A stretch of DNA of 64,000 nucleotides from Rhizobium etli_C (GTDB lineage: Bacteria; Pseudomonadota; Alphaproteobacteria; Rhizobiales; Rhizobiaceae), in assembly GCF_014198605.1 (NCBI RefSeq), contig NZ_JACIHU010000001.1. One strand, written 5' to 3'. Positions 25,190-33,659 of the stretch are shown here, piece after piece (the stretch's first letter is position 1; every line of letters starts with the position of its first letter). Below the pieces are notes generated by a model that was not told where the DNA came from, ran no database searches, and worked only from the letters and a program-made list of their open reading frames with translations. The translations under genes were made by a program, and so were the position numbers.

Positions 25190-25325
25190 GCCCCGTCCTT
25201 CGAGGCTCCGGCCTTTGGGCCGGTGTGCCGTGTGGCTGAAGGCTGAGCGGCGCGTCTTGCAGCTCCGGTTTCCGGCGGCGGCCGCAGCTTCAGAGGCCTC
25301 GAAGGGCGAGGGCGGCCACGAACGT
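25190..25325. repeat. intergenic palindromic repeat, family C copy 1
   Basis: GTCCTTCGAGGCTCC and GAGGCCTCGAAGGGCGAGG form the two ends of an imperfect inverted repeat. A related element is at 45318-45447 and a partial one at 47096-47150. No coding signal. The rest of the stretch up to 25463 is AT-rich promoter DNA for the RcnB-like gene. Confidence 0.6.
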
Positions 25326-25463
25326 TGGTGTATAAGCTTCATCTAAAATGTAAGAGACGCCGCGCAGGTCGCGTATTTCATTACGGAAGTTTAATTTAAC
25401 TTTCAGTTTCGGTTCATCTTTTCGGACCTAGTTTTCTCACGTGCCCAACACGAGGAACCCCAC

Positions 25464-25790
25464 ATGAAAAAGATCTTTGCCGCTCTTCTTTCTGCTTCCT
25501 TCCTTCTCTCGCCGATGGTCGTCTCACAGGCCAGCGCTGACGATCATCGCCGTCCGCCTGTTGTCGTGCAGAAGAAGGTGGTCATCCACAAGACTGTCGT
25601 CCGGCCGCATTGGAAGAAGGGATACCGCGTCAACTCCAGCGAGCGCCGTCGCTTCTCCAACGTCAACGACTACCGCCGCTATCGGCTGGCTCCTCCGCCG
25701 CGCGGCTATCGCTGGGTTCGCGCCGACAACGACTTCCTGCTGATCGGCATCACCAACGGGGTCATTTCGAATGTCATCGTCGGTCGTTGA
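25464..25790 (+). CDS. RcnB-like periplasmic protein
   Basis: A 108-residue exported protein with signal peptide KKIFAALLSASFLLSPMVVSQASA. The mature part is basic and ends with the RcnB-family signature YRRYRLAPPPRGYRWVRADNDFLLIGITNGVI. RcnB helps keep nickel/cobalt balance in enterobacteria; rhizobia carry several paralogues of unknown role. GAGGAACCCCAC precedes the ATG. It stands alone between repeats, next to the zinc cluster, but no Zur-like box is seen before it. Confidence 0.78.
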   Translation: MKKIFAALLSASFLLSPMVVSQASADDHRRPPVVVQKKVVIHKTVVRPHWKKGYRVNSSERRRFSNVNDYRRYRLAPPPRGYRWVRADNDFLLIGITNGVISNVIVGR

Positions 25791-25961
25791 TCAAGGGTGA
25801 GGAGGGTGGCTTCGGCCGCCCTTCGCTTGTTTGTCTTGCGCTTCTCTCCCTGTTCGGCGTCATCCTCGGCCTTGTGCAGGACAGGCCCGAGCATGACGAA
25901 GGAGGGGCAGGCTTTGTGGCGAGCGGCGTCGGCCCTAGACGCGAACGAGAGGGACTGCCGG

Positions 25962-26140
25962 GCACCCCCCTCTGCCCTGCCGGGCATCTCCCCCACAGGT
26001 GGGGAGATCGGTTGGGCGCAATGGTCTCCCCAAACAATGGCGAACTGGTGTTCCGCACGACGTTGTAGAAGGGTCGGCGAGCCAGCCTCTTGCCGATCTC
26101 CCCTTGTGGGGGAGATGCCCGGCAGGGCAGAGGGGGGTGC
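25962..26140. repeat. large inverted repeat, family B
   Basis: Arms of about 48-50 bases at 25962-26011 and 26093-26140 are inverted near-copies: CCTCTGCCCTGCCGGGCATC with GGGGAGATCGG against its complement. Each arm also contains an internal palindrome around CTCCCC-N-GGGGAG. The 80-base centre has no gene. Such a structure would fold into a long hairpin in RNA. It resembles rhizobial mosaic elements. Confidence 0.75.
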
Positions 26141-26217
26141 TGCAGCACGCCGACGCGGGAAGGAGAGAAGTACGCGGATTGCGCAAACTCAGGCGCGCTT
26201 CCTGCACAGATAGATCG

Positions 26218-26391
26218 TCACCCCTGCCGGCGTGGCGACATCACCCGCTCGGCAATGATCCCGAGCAACCCCTTCGGCCTTTCGGCCCCAGCATCACGCT
26301 CACAGGTCAGCGGATGCAGCCCCTCGATCGGCGGGAGGGGATCGCATTCCTCGCAGACGCAGCGGTAACGGTTGATTGCCGTCGCCTTCAT
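26218..26391 (-). CDS. 57-residue cysteine-rich microprotein coupled to the COG0523 gene
   Basis: An open frame whose ATG (26391-26389) overlaps the TGA of the upstream GTPase gene (ATGA). The product starts MKATAINRYRCVCEECDPLP and has a fourth cysteine in PLTCERDAG, giving a CxCxxC-N-C set able to bind zinc. The C-terminus is basic. It is too short for automated calls, but the four-base overlap and cysteine motif support translation. No family was recognised. Role in zinc handling is inferred from position only. Confidence 0.5.
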   Translation of the reverse strand: MKATAINRYRCVCEECDPLPPIEGLHPLTCERDAGAERPKGLLGIIAERVMSPRRQG

Positions 26392-27593
26392 GCCGCTTGC
26401 CGGTTCCAGCTGGCGAAAGGATCGGGCAGATTGCGCCAGCGCTCCGGCGTGAAGGCATCGCCTTCCACCAGGCAGGCATCGAGTTCTCTCCTGATCCAGG
26501 CCTCGTCCATCGGGTCGGCGCCGATGAAGACGATTTCCTGGCGGCGGTCGCCCCAGACGGGATCGAGATAGGGGCCGAGGGCGTTGAGGAAGCCGGGCTC
26601 CTGCGGCCATTGTTGGCGGGGGACGGCTGCCCACCAGAGGCCCATCTTGCCGGTGCGCACGATCGCGCCGGCCTGGCTGATCTCGCCGACGTGGTGCGGG
26701 CGGGTCGCCAGCCAGAAGAAACCTTTGGCGCGCACAACGCCAGGCCAGGTCCTGTCGAGAAAAGCCTGGAGCTTGGCCGGATGGAACGGCCGCTTCTCGC
26801 GATAGACGAAGGAGCGGATGCCGTATTCCTCGGTCTCCGGCACATGGTCCGTGAAGCCGTGCAACTCCTTGTACCAGAGCGGATGAGTTTCGGCCTTGTC
26901 GATGTCGAAGCGGCCGGTGCCGAGCACCTCCGTCAGCGCCACCTCGCCGAAATCCGCCTCGATCAGCGTCGCATCCGGGTTCAGGCCGGTGATGATTTTC
27001 CGCGCGGCGTCGCGCTGTTCCAGGCTTGCCGTGCCGATCTTGTTTAGCACCACGACATCGGCGAATTCGATCTGCTCGACCAGCAGGTCGACGAGGGTTC
27101 TGTTGTCGCCGTCACCTGCCGTTTCGCCGCGGTCGGCGAGGAAATCGGCGGAGGCATAGTCGGCGAGCAGATTGGCGGCGTCGACCACCGTTACCATCGT
27201 GTCGAGCCTCGCGACATCCGAAAGGCTTTCTCCGTTCTCGTCGCGGAACTCGAAAGTGGTGGCGACGGGCAGCGGCTCGGCAATGCCGGTCGATTCGATC
27301 AGCAGGTAATCAAAACGGCCCTGGCTGGCGAGGTCGCGGACCTCCTTCAGAAGGTCGCCGCGCAGCGTGCAGCAGATGCAGCCATTGGTCATCTCGACCA
27401 ACTGCTCCTCGGTGCGCGAGAGATTGGCGCCGCCGCCGCGCACGAGGGCGGCGTCGATATTCACCTCGCTCATGTCGTTGACGATGACGGCAACGCGCAT
27501 GCCCTCGCGATTGGTGAGCACGTGGTTGAGCAGCGTCGTCTTGCCGGCGCCGAGAAAGCCGGAGAGCACCGTGACCGGAAGCCTATTGTCCAT
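26388..27593 (-). CDS. COG0523 (CobW/ZigA-type) metal chaperone GTPase
   Basis: A 401-residue G3E-family GTPase. Walker A is SGFLGAGKTTLL at 11-22, the metal-binding CXCC motif is GCICC at 71-75, the guanine-specificity motif is VVLNKIG, and the CobW C-terminal domain contains GFFWLATRPHHVGEISQ and GDRRQEIVFIGADPMDE. Zur-regulated members deliver zinc to client enzymes under starvation. GAGG before the ATG at 27593 and a 17-bp palindrome upstream fit Zur control. It heads a unit with the coupled cysteine-rich microprotein. Confidence 0.88.
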   Translation of the reverse strand: MDNRLPVTVLSGFLGAGKTTLLNHVLTNREGMRVAVIVNDMSEVNIDAALVRGGGANLSRTEEQLVEMTNGCICCTLRGDLLKEVRDLASQGRFDYLLIESTGIAEPLPVATTFEFRDENGESLSDVARLDTMVTVVDAANLLADYASADFLADRGETAGDGDNRTLVDLLVEQIEFADVVVLNKIGTASLEQRDAARKIITGLNPDATLIEADFGEVALTEVLGTGRFDIDKAETHPLWYKELHGFTDHVPETEEYGIRSFVYREKRPFHPAKLQAFLDRTWPGVVRAKGFFWLATRPHHVGEISQAGAIVRTGKMGLWWAAVPRQQWPQEPGFLNALGPYLDPVWGDRRQEIVFIGADPMDEAWIRRELDACLVEGDAFTPERWRNLPDPFASWNRQAA

Positions 27594-27611
27594 CGGAACC
27601 TCATTTGGGTT

Positions 27612-27628
27612 ATGTAATATCATTACAT
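27612..27628. promoter_or_regulatory. Zur-type box before the COG0523 gene
   Basis: A perfect palindrome ATGTAAT-ATC-ATTACAT lies 19 bases before the start at 27593. It resembles alphaproteobacterial Zur boxes and the two sites in the znuA-znuC intergenic region. Confidence 0.7.
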
Positions 27629-27704
27629 TGAATGCGCCGAAAAAAGGCGGAACGGGGTCATCCGCCTCTTTCCGCCCAGCTCTTTCCAGGAAATTGCACG
27701 GCAA

Positions 27705-28784
27705 TCATGCGCTGGAGAGGCAAGCCTTCATGCTGTCGGCGATGCCGCGCATGAGGGTGAAGTAGAGATCCGGCCCGGCCTTCAGCGTCGCCGCTTCCGG
27801 ATCGAGCACGCCCGATTTGGCGCTCGTGCCTTCGATGACGACCTTGACGAGGCGCGGCTCGAATTGCGGCTCGGCAAAGACGCAAGTTGCGCCGAGTTCG
27901 CCGACCTTGCGGTGGATTTCCGAGACACGCTCGGCGCCCGGAATGGTCTCCGGGCTGACGGTGATCGAGCCGGCGACGCGGATGCCGTAGCGATGCTCGA
28001 AATATTGGTAGGCGTCATGGAAGACGACGAAGGGCTTGTCCTTGACAGGGGCGACCGTCGCGGCAATCTCCTTGTCCAGAGCGATGAGCTTATCGTCCAG
28101 TGCCTTCGCGTTGGCCTGATAGGTCAGGGCATTGGCGGGATCGGCGGCGGCCAGCGTCGTGGTGATCACGGCGGCCATCGCCTTCGCATTCATCGGGTCG
28201 AGCCAGAGATGCGTATCGAAGGCGCCATGCCCGTGTTCATGCTCTTCGTGATCGTCGTGATGGGCGTGGTTTTCCTCATGTCCGTGGCCATCGTCATGGC
28301 CGGAGCCGGCGGCTTCATGTCCGTGGCCATCGGCCGCGGCGGTTTCATGGTCGCCATCATCATGCGCCTCGAAGGCGCCGCCTTCGCGGAAGGGCAGCTT
28401 GGTCAGCCCCGGCGCATTCTCCAGCTCGACGACGCTGGCGTTCGAGCCCAGCGCTTCGAGCGGCTTTTCCAGGAATGCTTCCAGGTTCGGCCCGACCCAG
28501 AAGACGACCTTGGCCTCCTGCAGCGCGCGTGCATTCGACGGCTTCAGGCTGTAGGTGTGCGGGGAAGCGCTGCCATCGACGATCAGCTCCGGTTCGCCCA
28601 CACCCTGCATGATCGCCGAAACCAGCGAATGGATCGGCTTGATCGAGGTGACGACGACGGGCGCGTCGGCGGCCCGCATGCTGCCGGCAAAGAGTAGGGC
28701 AGGGACTGCCAGGGCCGGGATGGCGAGGACGGCCGGAATTCTGAGGGCCAGGGTTTTCAGGGCAAGGCCCGGGGCGCGTTTCAT
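27705..28784 (-). CDS. znuA: zinc ABC transporter substrate-binding protein
   Basis: A 359-residue periplasmic zinc receptor with a long N-terminal signal region ending SMRAAD. Zinc ligands are visible as H76 in SPHTYSLKPS, the histidine of FDTHLWLDP and the histidine of VFHDAYQYF. A long His/Asp-rich loop between about residues 140 and 195 (GHGHEAAGSGHDDGHGHEEN) is typical of ZnuA and probably collects zinc. GGAGCACCTG supports the start. It is divergent from znuC with two Zur-type palindromes between them. Confidence 0.92.
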   Translation of the reverse strand: MKRAPGLALKTLALRIPAVLAIPALAVPALLFAGSMRAADAPVVVTSIKPIHSLVSAIMQGVGEPELIVDGSASPHTYSLKPSNARALQEAKVVFWVGPNLEAFLEKPLEALGSNASVVELENAPGLTKLPFREGGAFEAHDDGDHETAAADGHGHEAAGSGHDDGHGHEENHAHHDDHEEHEHGHGAFDTHLWLDPMNAKAMAAVITTTLAAADPANALTYQANAKALDDKLIALDKEIAATVAPVKDKPFVVFHDAYQYFEHRYGIRVAGSITVSPETIPGAERVSEIHRKVGELGATCVFAEPQFEPRLVKVVIEGTSAKSGVLDPEAATLKAGPDLYFTLMRGIADSMKACLSSA

Positions 28785-28808
28785 CAGGTGCTCCGCTTGA
28801 ATTGCAAG

Positions 28809-28845
28809 TGTTATGTTATTACATCAATTGCGTTATGCTATAACG
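28809..28845. promoter_or_regulatory. two Zur-type boxes between znuA and znuC
   Basis: TGTTAT-GTT-ATTACA at 28809-28823 (one mismatch) and CGTTAT-GCT-ATAACG at 28831-28845 (perfect) are spaced 22 bases centre to centre, about two helical turns. They lie between divergent znuA and znuC, so one operator set can control both. Confidence 0.75.
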
Positions 28846-28885
28846 TGTGCAATAGCAGGATGCAACAGCGCTGTCGGAAAATTTG

Positions 28886-29788
28886 ATGCTCTCTCCCGCA
28901 AACAAGAAGGGCGAACCGCTGGTTTCGCTCGAGAATGTCGGCGTCCTGCGCGGCGGCCGCTGGCTGGTGCGCGGCGTCGAGTTTTCGGTGTCGCGCGGCG
29001 AAATCGTCACGCTCATCGGGCCGAACGGCTCCGGCAAATCGACGAGCGCCAAGGCGGCGATCGGCGTCTTGAAGCCGGACGAAGGCAGGGTGGAGCGGCT
29101 GGCCGGCCTCAAGGTCGGCTATGTCCCGCAGAAGCTTTCGATCGACTGGACGCTGCCGCTTTCGGTGCGCCGACTGATGACCCTGACCGGCCCGCTGCCC
29201 GAGCGCGACATGCGTGCAGCCCTCGACGCCGCCGGTATTGCTCATATGCTCGATGCGGAGGTGCAGCATCTCTCCGGCGGCGAATTCCAGCGGGCGCTGA
29301 TGGCCCGGGCGATTGCCCGCAAGCCCGATCTGCTGGTGCTCGACGAGCCTGTGCAGGGCGTCGATTTTTCCGGCGAGATTGCGCTCTACGACCTGATCAA
29401 ATCGATCCGCAACGTCAGCGGCTGCGGCATCCTACTGATCTCGCACGACCTGCACGTCGTCATGGCCGAGACCGACACGGTGATCTGCCTCAACGGCCAT
29501 GTCTGCTGCCGCGGCACGCCTGAATCCGTCAGCCGCAGCCCGGAATATGTGCGCCTTTTCGGAAGTCGGGCGGCAGAGACGCTAGCCGTCTACAGCCACC
29601 ATCACGATCATACGCACCTGCCCGACGGCCGCGTGCGCCATGCGGACGGCTCGGTGACCGACCATTGCCACCCCGACGACGGGCATCATGTGCATGGCGA
29701 CGATCATGGGCACAACCATGTCCACGATCATCACGGGCATGAGCATTCGCATGCCCATGCCCACCACGGGGAGGGCCGCCATGCTTGA
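28886..29788 (+). CDS. znuC: zinc ABC transporter ATP-binding protein with His-rich tail
   Basis: A 300-residue ATPase: Walker A GPNGSGKST, signature LSGGEFQRALMARA, Walker B LLVLDEPVQGVD and switch histidine ISHDLHVVMAE. After about residue 230 comes an unusual tail with more than 20 histidines (YSHHHDHTHLPDG; HGHNHVHDHHGHEHSHAHA). It energises ZnuB-mediated zinc import. The ATG at 28886 follows an in-frame TTG; the ribosome site is weak. The 3' end overlaps znuB by eight bases. Confidence 0.9.
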   Translation: MLSPANKKGEPLVSLENVGVLRGGRWLVRGVEFSVSRGEIVTLIGPNGSGKSTSAKAAIGVLKPDEGRVERLAGLKVGYVPQKLSIDWTLPLSVRRLMTLTGPLPERDMRAALDAAGIAHMLDAEVQHLSGGEFQRALMARAIARKPDLLVLDEPVQGVDFSGEIALYDLIKSIRNVSGCGILLISHDLHVVMAETDTVICLNGHVCCRGTPESVSRSPEYVRLFGSRAAETLAVYSHHHDHTHLPDGRVRHADGSVTDHCHPDDGHHVHGDDHGHNHVHDHHGHEHSHAHAHHGEGRHA

Positions 29789-30596
29789 CGACTTTTTCGT
29801 ACGCGCCATCCTAGCCGGCGTCGGGCTGGCGCTGACGACGGGACCGCTCGGCTGTTTCATCATCTGGCGGCGCATGGCGTATTTCGGCGATACGATCGCC
29901 CATTCGGCGCTCTTGGGCGTGGCGTTGTCGCTGCTGTTCGAACTCAACCTGACGCTCGCCGTCTTCGCCGTCGCCGCTCTCGTTTCGGTGCTGCTGCTCT
30001 TCCTGCAGAAGCGTCAGGCGCTGTCGGCCGATGCGTTGCTCGGCATCCTCTCGCATGCAACGCTGGCGATCGGCCTCGTTATGGTCGCCTTCATGAGCTG
30101 GGTCAGGATCGATCTCATCGCTTTCCTGTTCGGCGACATCCTTGCCGTCTCCAGGACCGACATCGCGCTGATCTGGGGCGGCGGCTTGTTCGTGCTGGCG
30201 GCACTTGCCTGGCTGTGGCGGCCGCTTCTGGCGGCAACCGTCAATGCCGAGCTTGCCGAAGCCGAGGGGCTGAGACCCGAGCGGGCGCGGCTGTTCTTCA
30301 TGCTGCTGATGGCCGTCGTCATCGCGATCGCCATGAAGATCGTCGGTATCATGCTGATCACCTCGCTGCTGATCATTCCGGCGGCGGCGGCGCGGCGTTT
30401 CTCGGTCACGCCGGAGATCATGGCGGTGTTCGCCTCGCTGATCGGCGCGGCGGCCGTCGTCTGCGGGCTGTTCGGTTCGCTCACCTACGACACGCCGTCA
30501 GGTCCTTCGATCGTGGTCGCGGCGCTCATTCTCTTCATTCTCAGCCTGCTTCCCGTCAGGCGCCATCGCGCGGTCGCGCAAGGACAAGGCTCATGA
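29781..30596 (+). CDS. znuB: zinc ABC transporter permease
   Basis: A 271-residue ABC-3 family permease with about eight membrane helices. Family marks include RRMAYFGDTIAHSALLGVAL near the N-terminus and MKIVGIMLITSLLIIPAAAAR near residue 200. It forms the inner-membrane channel of ZnuABC. GGGAGGGCCGCC precedes the ATG inside the znuC end. Its stop overlaps the zur start as ATGA. Confidence 0.92.
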   Translation: MLDDFFVRAILAGVGLALTTGPLGCFIIWRRMAYFGDTIAHSALLGVALSLLFELNLTLAVFAVAALVSVLLLFLQKRQALSADALLGILSHATLAIGLVMVAFMSWVRIDLIAFLFGDILAVSRTDIALIWGGGLFVLAALAWLWRPLLAATVNAELAEAEGLRPERARLFFMLLMAVVIAIAMKIVGIMLITSLLIIPAAAARRFSVTPEIMAVFASLIGAAAVVCGLFGSLTYDTPSGPSIVVAALILFILSLLPVRRHRAVAQGQGS

Positions 30597-30991
30597 CGAC
30601 ACCGCAACTCACCAAGAACCAGTCGCTGGTTTTCGACGTGCTCGAAAAGGCGGAAGGCCCGCTCAGCGCCTACACCATCCTCGACAAGCTGCGCGATCAT
30701 GGTTTTCGCGCCCCGCTGCAGGTCTACCGGGCGTTGGAGAAACTGCTCGAATACGGCGTCGTGCACCGGCTGGAAAGCATCAACTCCTTCGTCGCCTGCG
30801 CCCACCCGGGCGAGAATTGCCACAGCCACGGCATCGTCGCCTTCGCCATCTGCGAAAGCTGCGGCCAGGTGATGGAGTTCCACGACCATGAGGTCGACCA
30901 TCGGTTGATGGCCTGGGTACGCGGGCAGAAATTCAAGCCGGAGAAAACGACGATCGAGATCCGCGGCTTGTGCGAGGCCTGTGCGGCGTAA
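30593..30991 (+). CDS. zur: zinc uptake regulator, Fur family
   Basis: A 132-residue Fur-family repressor. The winged helix covers the first ~75 residues (APLQVYRALEKLLEYGVVHRL). Metal sites follow as CAHPGENCHSHGI, CESCGQVMEFHDHEVD and a C-terminal CEAC. The short N-terminus and position as last gene of znuCB identify it as Zur rather than Fur or Mur. Zinc-loaded Zur should bind the palindromes at 27612 and 28809-28845, so the cluster is autoregulated. Confidence 0.92.
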   Translation: MTTPQLTKNQSLVFDVLEKAEGPLSAYTILDKLRDHGFRAPLQVYRALEKLLEYGVVHRLESINSFVACAHPGENCHSHGIVAFAICESCGQVMEFHDHEVDHRLMAWVRGQKFKPEKTTIEIRGLCEACAA

Positions 30992-31045
30992 GTGGCCATA
31001 TCCTATCGCGCCGACGGGGTTTCGTTCGGGGCGCTAAGCTCTCCT

Positions 31046-31181
31046 CCCTCATTCCTGTGCTCGTCACGGGAATCCAGCCACCGCGCGTCCGCGTGGTGAA
31101 TGACTTACTACTTTTCAAAAGGTCCCCCGCGCCCAAGGACTTGGGCGCACTGGATTCCTGTGACGAGCACAGGAGTGAGGG
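31046..31181. repeat. intergenic inverted repeat, family D copy 1
   Basis: CCCTCATTCCTGTGCTCGTC at the left end and GACGAGCACAGGAGTGAGGG at the right end form inverted arms around a core with CCACCGCGCGTCCGCGTGG and CCCAAGGACTTGGGCG. The same arms and core words occur in the opposite order at 47211-47340. No gene is contained. Confidence 0.7.
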
Positions 31182-31343
31182 TGGGTGGGCTAAGGTCGCC
31201 GACAGATTTTCCGTCGGCGAATGGAGATGGCTCTTGCCCTTATTAAACTTGACGATCGCCTCGTGCTCGGGCACTCCCCGCTGGCAAGCGCGGGTTTCGG
31301 CGCTATCTCTGCCGCGACGCTGTCGGCAAGCAGGAGCGCGCCC

Positions 31344-31742
31344 GTGACCAAGACCGAACTCGAAGACATCTACCGCGGCTACATCGCCTGCCTCAACCGG
31401 CAGGACTGGGCGGATCTCGGCCAGTTCGTCGATGACGGCGCTGTCCATAATGGCCGGCGGCTTGGGCTCGAAGGCTACATCGCCATGCTGGAGCGCGACT
31501 TCGACGATATTCCAGATCTTCGTTTCAATGTGCTGATGCTGGTCTGCGATCCGCCTTATGTTGCCTGCCGGCTCGGCTTCGACTGCCGGCCGAAGGCAAA
31601 GTTTCTCGGCCTCGATGTCAATGGCGGGCGCATCTCCTTCACCGAGAACGTGATCTATGAATTTCGCGGCGGCAGGATCGTCGAGGTCTGGTCGGTCATC
31701 GACAAGACGGCAATCGAGGCTCAGCTGGCGGGCGGGAATTGA
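31344..31742 (+). CDS. SnoaL-like ester cyclase family protein
   Basis: A 132-residue protein of the SnoaL/NTF2 fold: TELEDIYRGYIACLNRQDWADL, HNGRRLGLEGYIAMLERDF, FTENVIYEFRGGRIVEVWSVID. An upstream in-frame ATG at 31221 would add 41 residues without family similarity; AGGAG eight bases before the GTG at 31344 favours the short form. Such proteins are small enzymes or binding proteins with undefined substrates in most bacteria. It stands alone after a family D repeat. Confidence 0.75.
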   Translation: MTKTELEDIYRGYIACLNRQDWADLGQFVDDGAVHNGRRLGLEGYIAMLERDFDDIPDLRFNVLMLVCDPPYVACRLGFDCRPKAKFLGLDVNGGRISFTENVIYEFRGGRIVEVWSVIDKTAIEAQLAGGN

Positions 31743-31757
31743 TGGTCCGTCGCTGGA

Positions 31758-32126
31758 TCAGATGATGGCGGTGCGCTCGCCGAAAAGCGTGTCGTCGTCG
31801 AAATTTCGGGTGCCGATCCGCTCGCTTTCACCGGAGAGAAGGGGCGGTTCCGTTTGCTCGCCGGCCTGTTCGCCGTCTTCCGACGCTGAATGCCCGCGCC
31901 GCTTTTGCGCCTCCTCGTCATTGACGAGGAGATCGGCATGCGGGATGAGATCGTTTGCCGCTTCCTTTTCCACGGCTGTCTTGAATGCCAGCTGATCGGC
32001 GGTGATCTCAGACTGGCGGGCGGCGATCCAGGCATTGTCGGGCTCGGCGTCGATCGACGTGCTGATGCCGATCTTGGTGGGCTCTGATGCGGCAGTGGAG
32101 GTGATGGGTTTGATCGCGTCGACCAT
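31758..32126 (-). CDS. hypothetical hydrophilic protein
   Basis: A 122-residue protein beginning MVDAIKPITSTAASEPTKIG, with AGGAGAATTTA upstream. It is acidic, without membrane segment or signal peptide, and contains DNAWIAARQSEITADQLAF followed by a low-complexity C-terminal half. No family was recognised. Convergent with the SnoaL-like gene. Confidence 0.6.
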   Translation of the reverse strand: MVDAIKPITSTAASEPTKIGISTSIDAEPDNAWIAARQSEITADQLAFKTAVEKEAANDLIPHADLLVNDEEAQKRRGHSASEDGEQAGEQTEPPLLSGESERIGTRNFDDDTLFGERTAII

Positions 32127-32417
32127 TAAATTCTCCTGCCGACGGTTCCAGCGGTTGGCGAGGGCGGGCCGTCATGGAGACATATCGGTTCTGAGCGAAA
32201 AATCGCAAGAGGGCATGGGCCACGCTTCGGAAAAGGCGGAATTCGGGTGCGGCCGCGCCAAATTCGAGGAAGAATTGCATGTCCGACTTGCCGCCTGAGG
32301 CGTGCAAAATGTAAGAATCAGAAACACTTTGTGACTAAGTCCCTACAAAAGCAGCGGTTTTCGACTTGCGACGCAAGGAGAGATGACGGATATTGCTGAA
32401 ATGTTGAGGACCCTGTC

Positions 32418-32819
32418 ATGATCCGAATGATAGAAAATCCGGCCGAGCTCGCCGGCGAAGACATCACTGGCAAATATATTCTCCGCAAGCTCAACTATCA
32501 TTGGTTCGCTTACGGCAAGGCAGCCATCGTGACCGCCTGCAAGGGAACGATACTCCATCTCGACCGCGAGGAAACGGTCTATTCCGAGCGCTGGGGCCGC
32601 CGTGCCTATACCGGCACCGGCAAGCGTTATCCCGGTGGCATTTGTCCCATTTCGGCGGTCGCCTGCATCTGCGACACGCCCGACGACGTCAACGCCGTCA
32701 TTCAGCTGGATGTCGAAGCGCAGGACGAATTCTATCAGCTGATTGCCAAGACCGAAGCCAGGGTTCGGGCACTCGCCGCTTCGTCCGGCGCGAGCCAGTT
32801 TTTGGAAGCGGCCGAGTAG
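32418..32819 (+). CDS. hypothetical protein
   Basis: A 133-residue soluble protein with GAGGACCCTGTC before the ATG. It contains YILRKLNYHWFAYGKAAIVT, an SERWGRRAYTGTGKRYPGG segment and a cysteine pair in ICPISAVACICDTPDDVN. No signal peptide or membrane segment. No known family was recognised; coding is supported by the ribosome site, codon use and lack of a competing frame. The preceding 290 bases hold no other gene. Confidence 0.65.
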   Translation: MIRMIENPAELAGEDITGKYILRKLNYHWFAYGKAAIVTACKGTILHLDREETVYSERWGRRAYTGTGKRYPGGICPISAVACICDTPDDVNAVIQLDVEAQDEFYQLIAKTEARVRALAASSGASQFLEAAE

Positions 32820-32949
32820 GGCGGCTTTCATTTCGTCGGTGCCGTCGGCTTGCTGCGCGCCTTTCACCTCCTAAATCAGGTTTGGGGCTGTTAGACCTGG
32901 GCGGCATCTGCCGGCAGCGGGGGCGCGTCCGCGGGAGCGGAGAACGGTC

Positions 32950-33651
32950 ATGACACAGCAGCAGACACGGTTCGGCGAGGCCGTCGCGCCATCGCTCGGC
33001 TCGCTCGCCATAACAGTCATCGTCATGTTCGCTGCGCTGTTCTGGCCGGCGGGCCGGCTCGACTGGCCGCGCGGCTGGGTGTTCCTCGGTCTCTTCATCC
33101 TGCTGACGGCGGTCGCGATCGCCTGGATCTGGCGGACGAATCCGGAGCTGTTTGCGGCGCGCAGCCGATATCAGAAGGGCACCAAGCCCTGGGACGCCGT
33201 GGTGGCGACACTGACGATCATCCTCTTCGCCGCCATCCTTCCGGTCGGCGCCTTCGATGACGGGCGCTTCCATTGGGCGCCGCAGCCGGGCTGGGTCGTG
33301 CTGATCGGCTATCTCCTGATGACGGCGGGTCATCTCGGCCTCACCTGGGCGCAATCGGTCAACCGCCATTTCGAGCCGACCGTGCGCATCCAGACCGATC
33401 GCGACCACAAGGTCATCGACAGCGGCCCCTATGCCGTCATCCGTCACCCGGGCTATGCCTTCGCCATCGTGCTCGCCGCCGGCATGGCGCTGTCGCTCGG
33501 CTCGCTCTACGCGCTGATTCCCGCGAGCCTGTTGGTCGTCGTGCTGTTCGGGCGGACGCTCGGGGAGGAGATGGAATTGCGCCGGGGGCTCGAGGGATAT
33601 GCGGAATATATGGAGCGGGTGCGGTGGCGGTGGGTTCCGGGTGTGTGGTGA
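32950..33651 (+). CDS. isoprenylcysteine methyltransferase-like membrane protein
   Basis: A 233-residue membrane protein with about five hydrophobic helices. The C-terminal half has the ICMT/PEMT signature: HKVIDSGPYAVIRHPGYAFAI, then GEEMELRRGLEGYAEYMERV. Family members methylate lipids or terminal cysteines with SAM, but bacterial substrates are mostly unknown. CGGAGAACGGTC precedes the ATG. It has no evident operon partner. Confidence 0.78.
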   Translation: MTQQQTRFGEAVAPSLGSLAITVIVMFAALFWPAGRLDWPRGWVFLGLFILLTAVAIAWIWRTNPELFAARSRYQKGTKPWDAVVATLTIILFAAILPVGAFDDGRFHWAPQPGWVVLIGYLLMTAGHLGLTWAQSVNRHFEPTVRIQTDRDHKVIDSGPYAVIRHPGYAFAIVLAAGMALSLGSLYALIPASLLVVVLFGRTLGEEMELRRGLEGYAEYMERVRWRWVPGVW

Positions 33652-33659
33652 GGGGTGAT

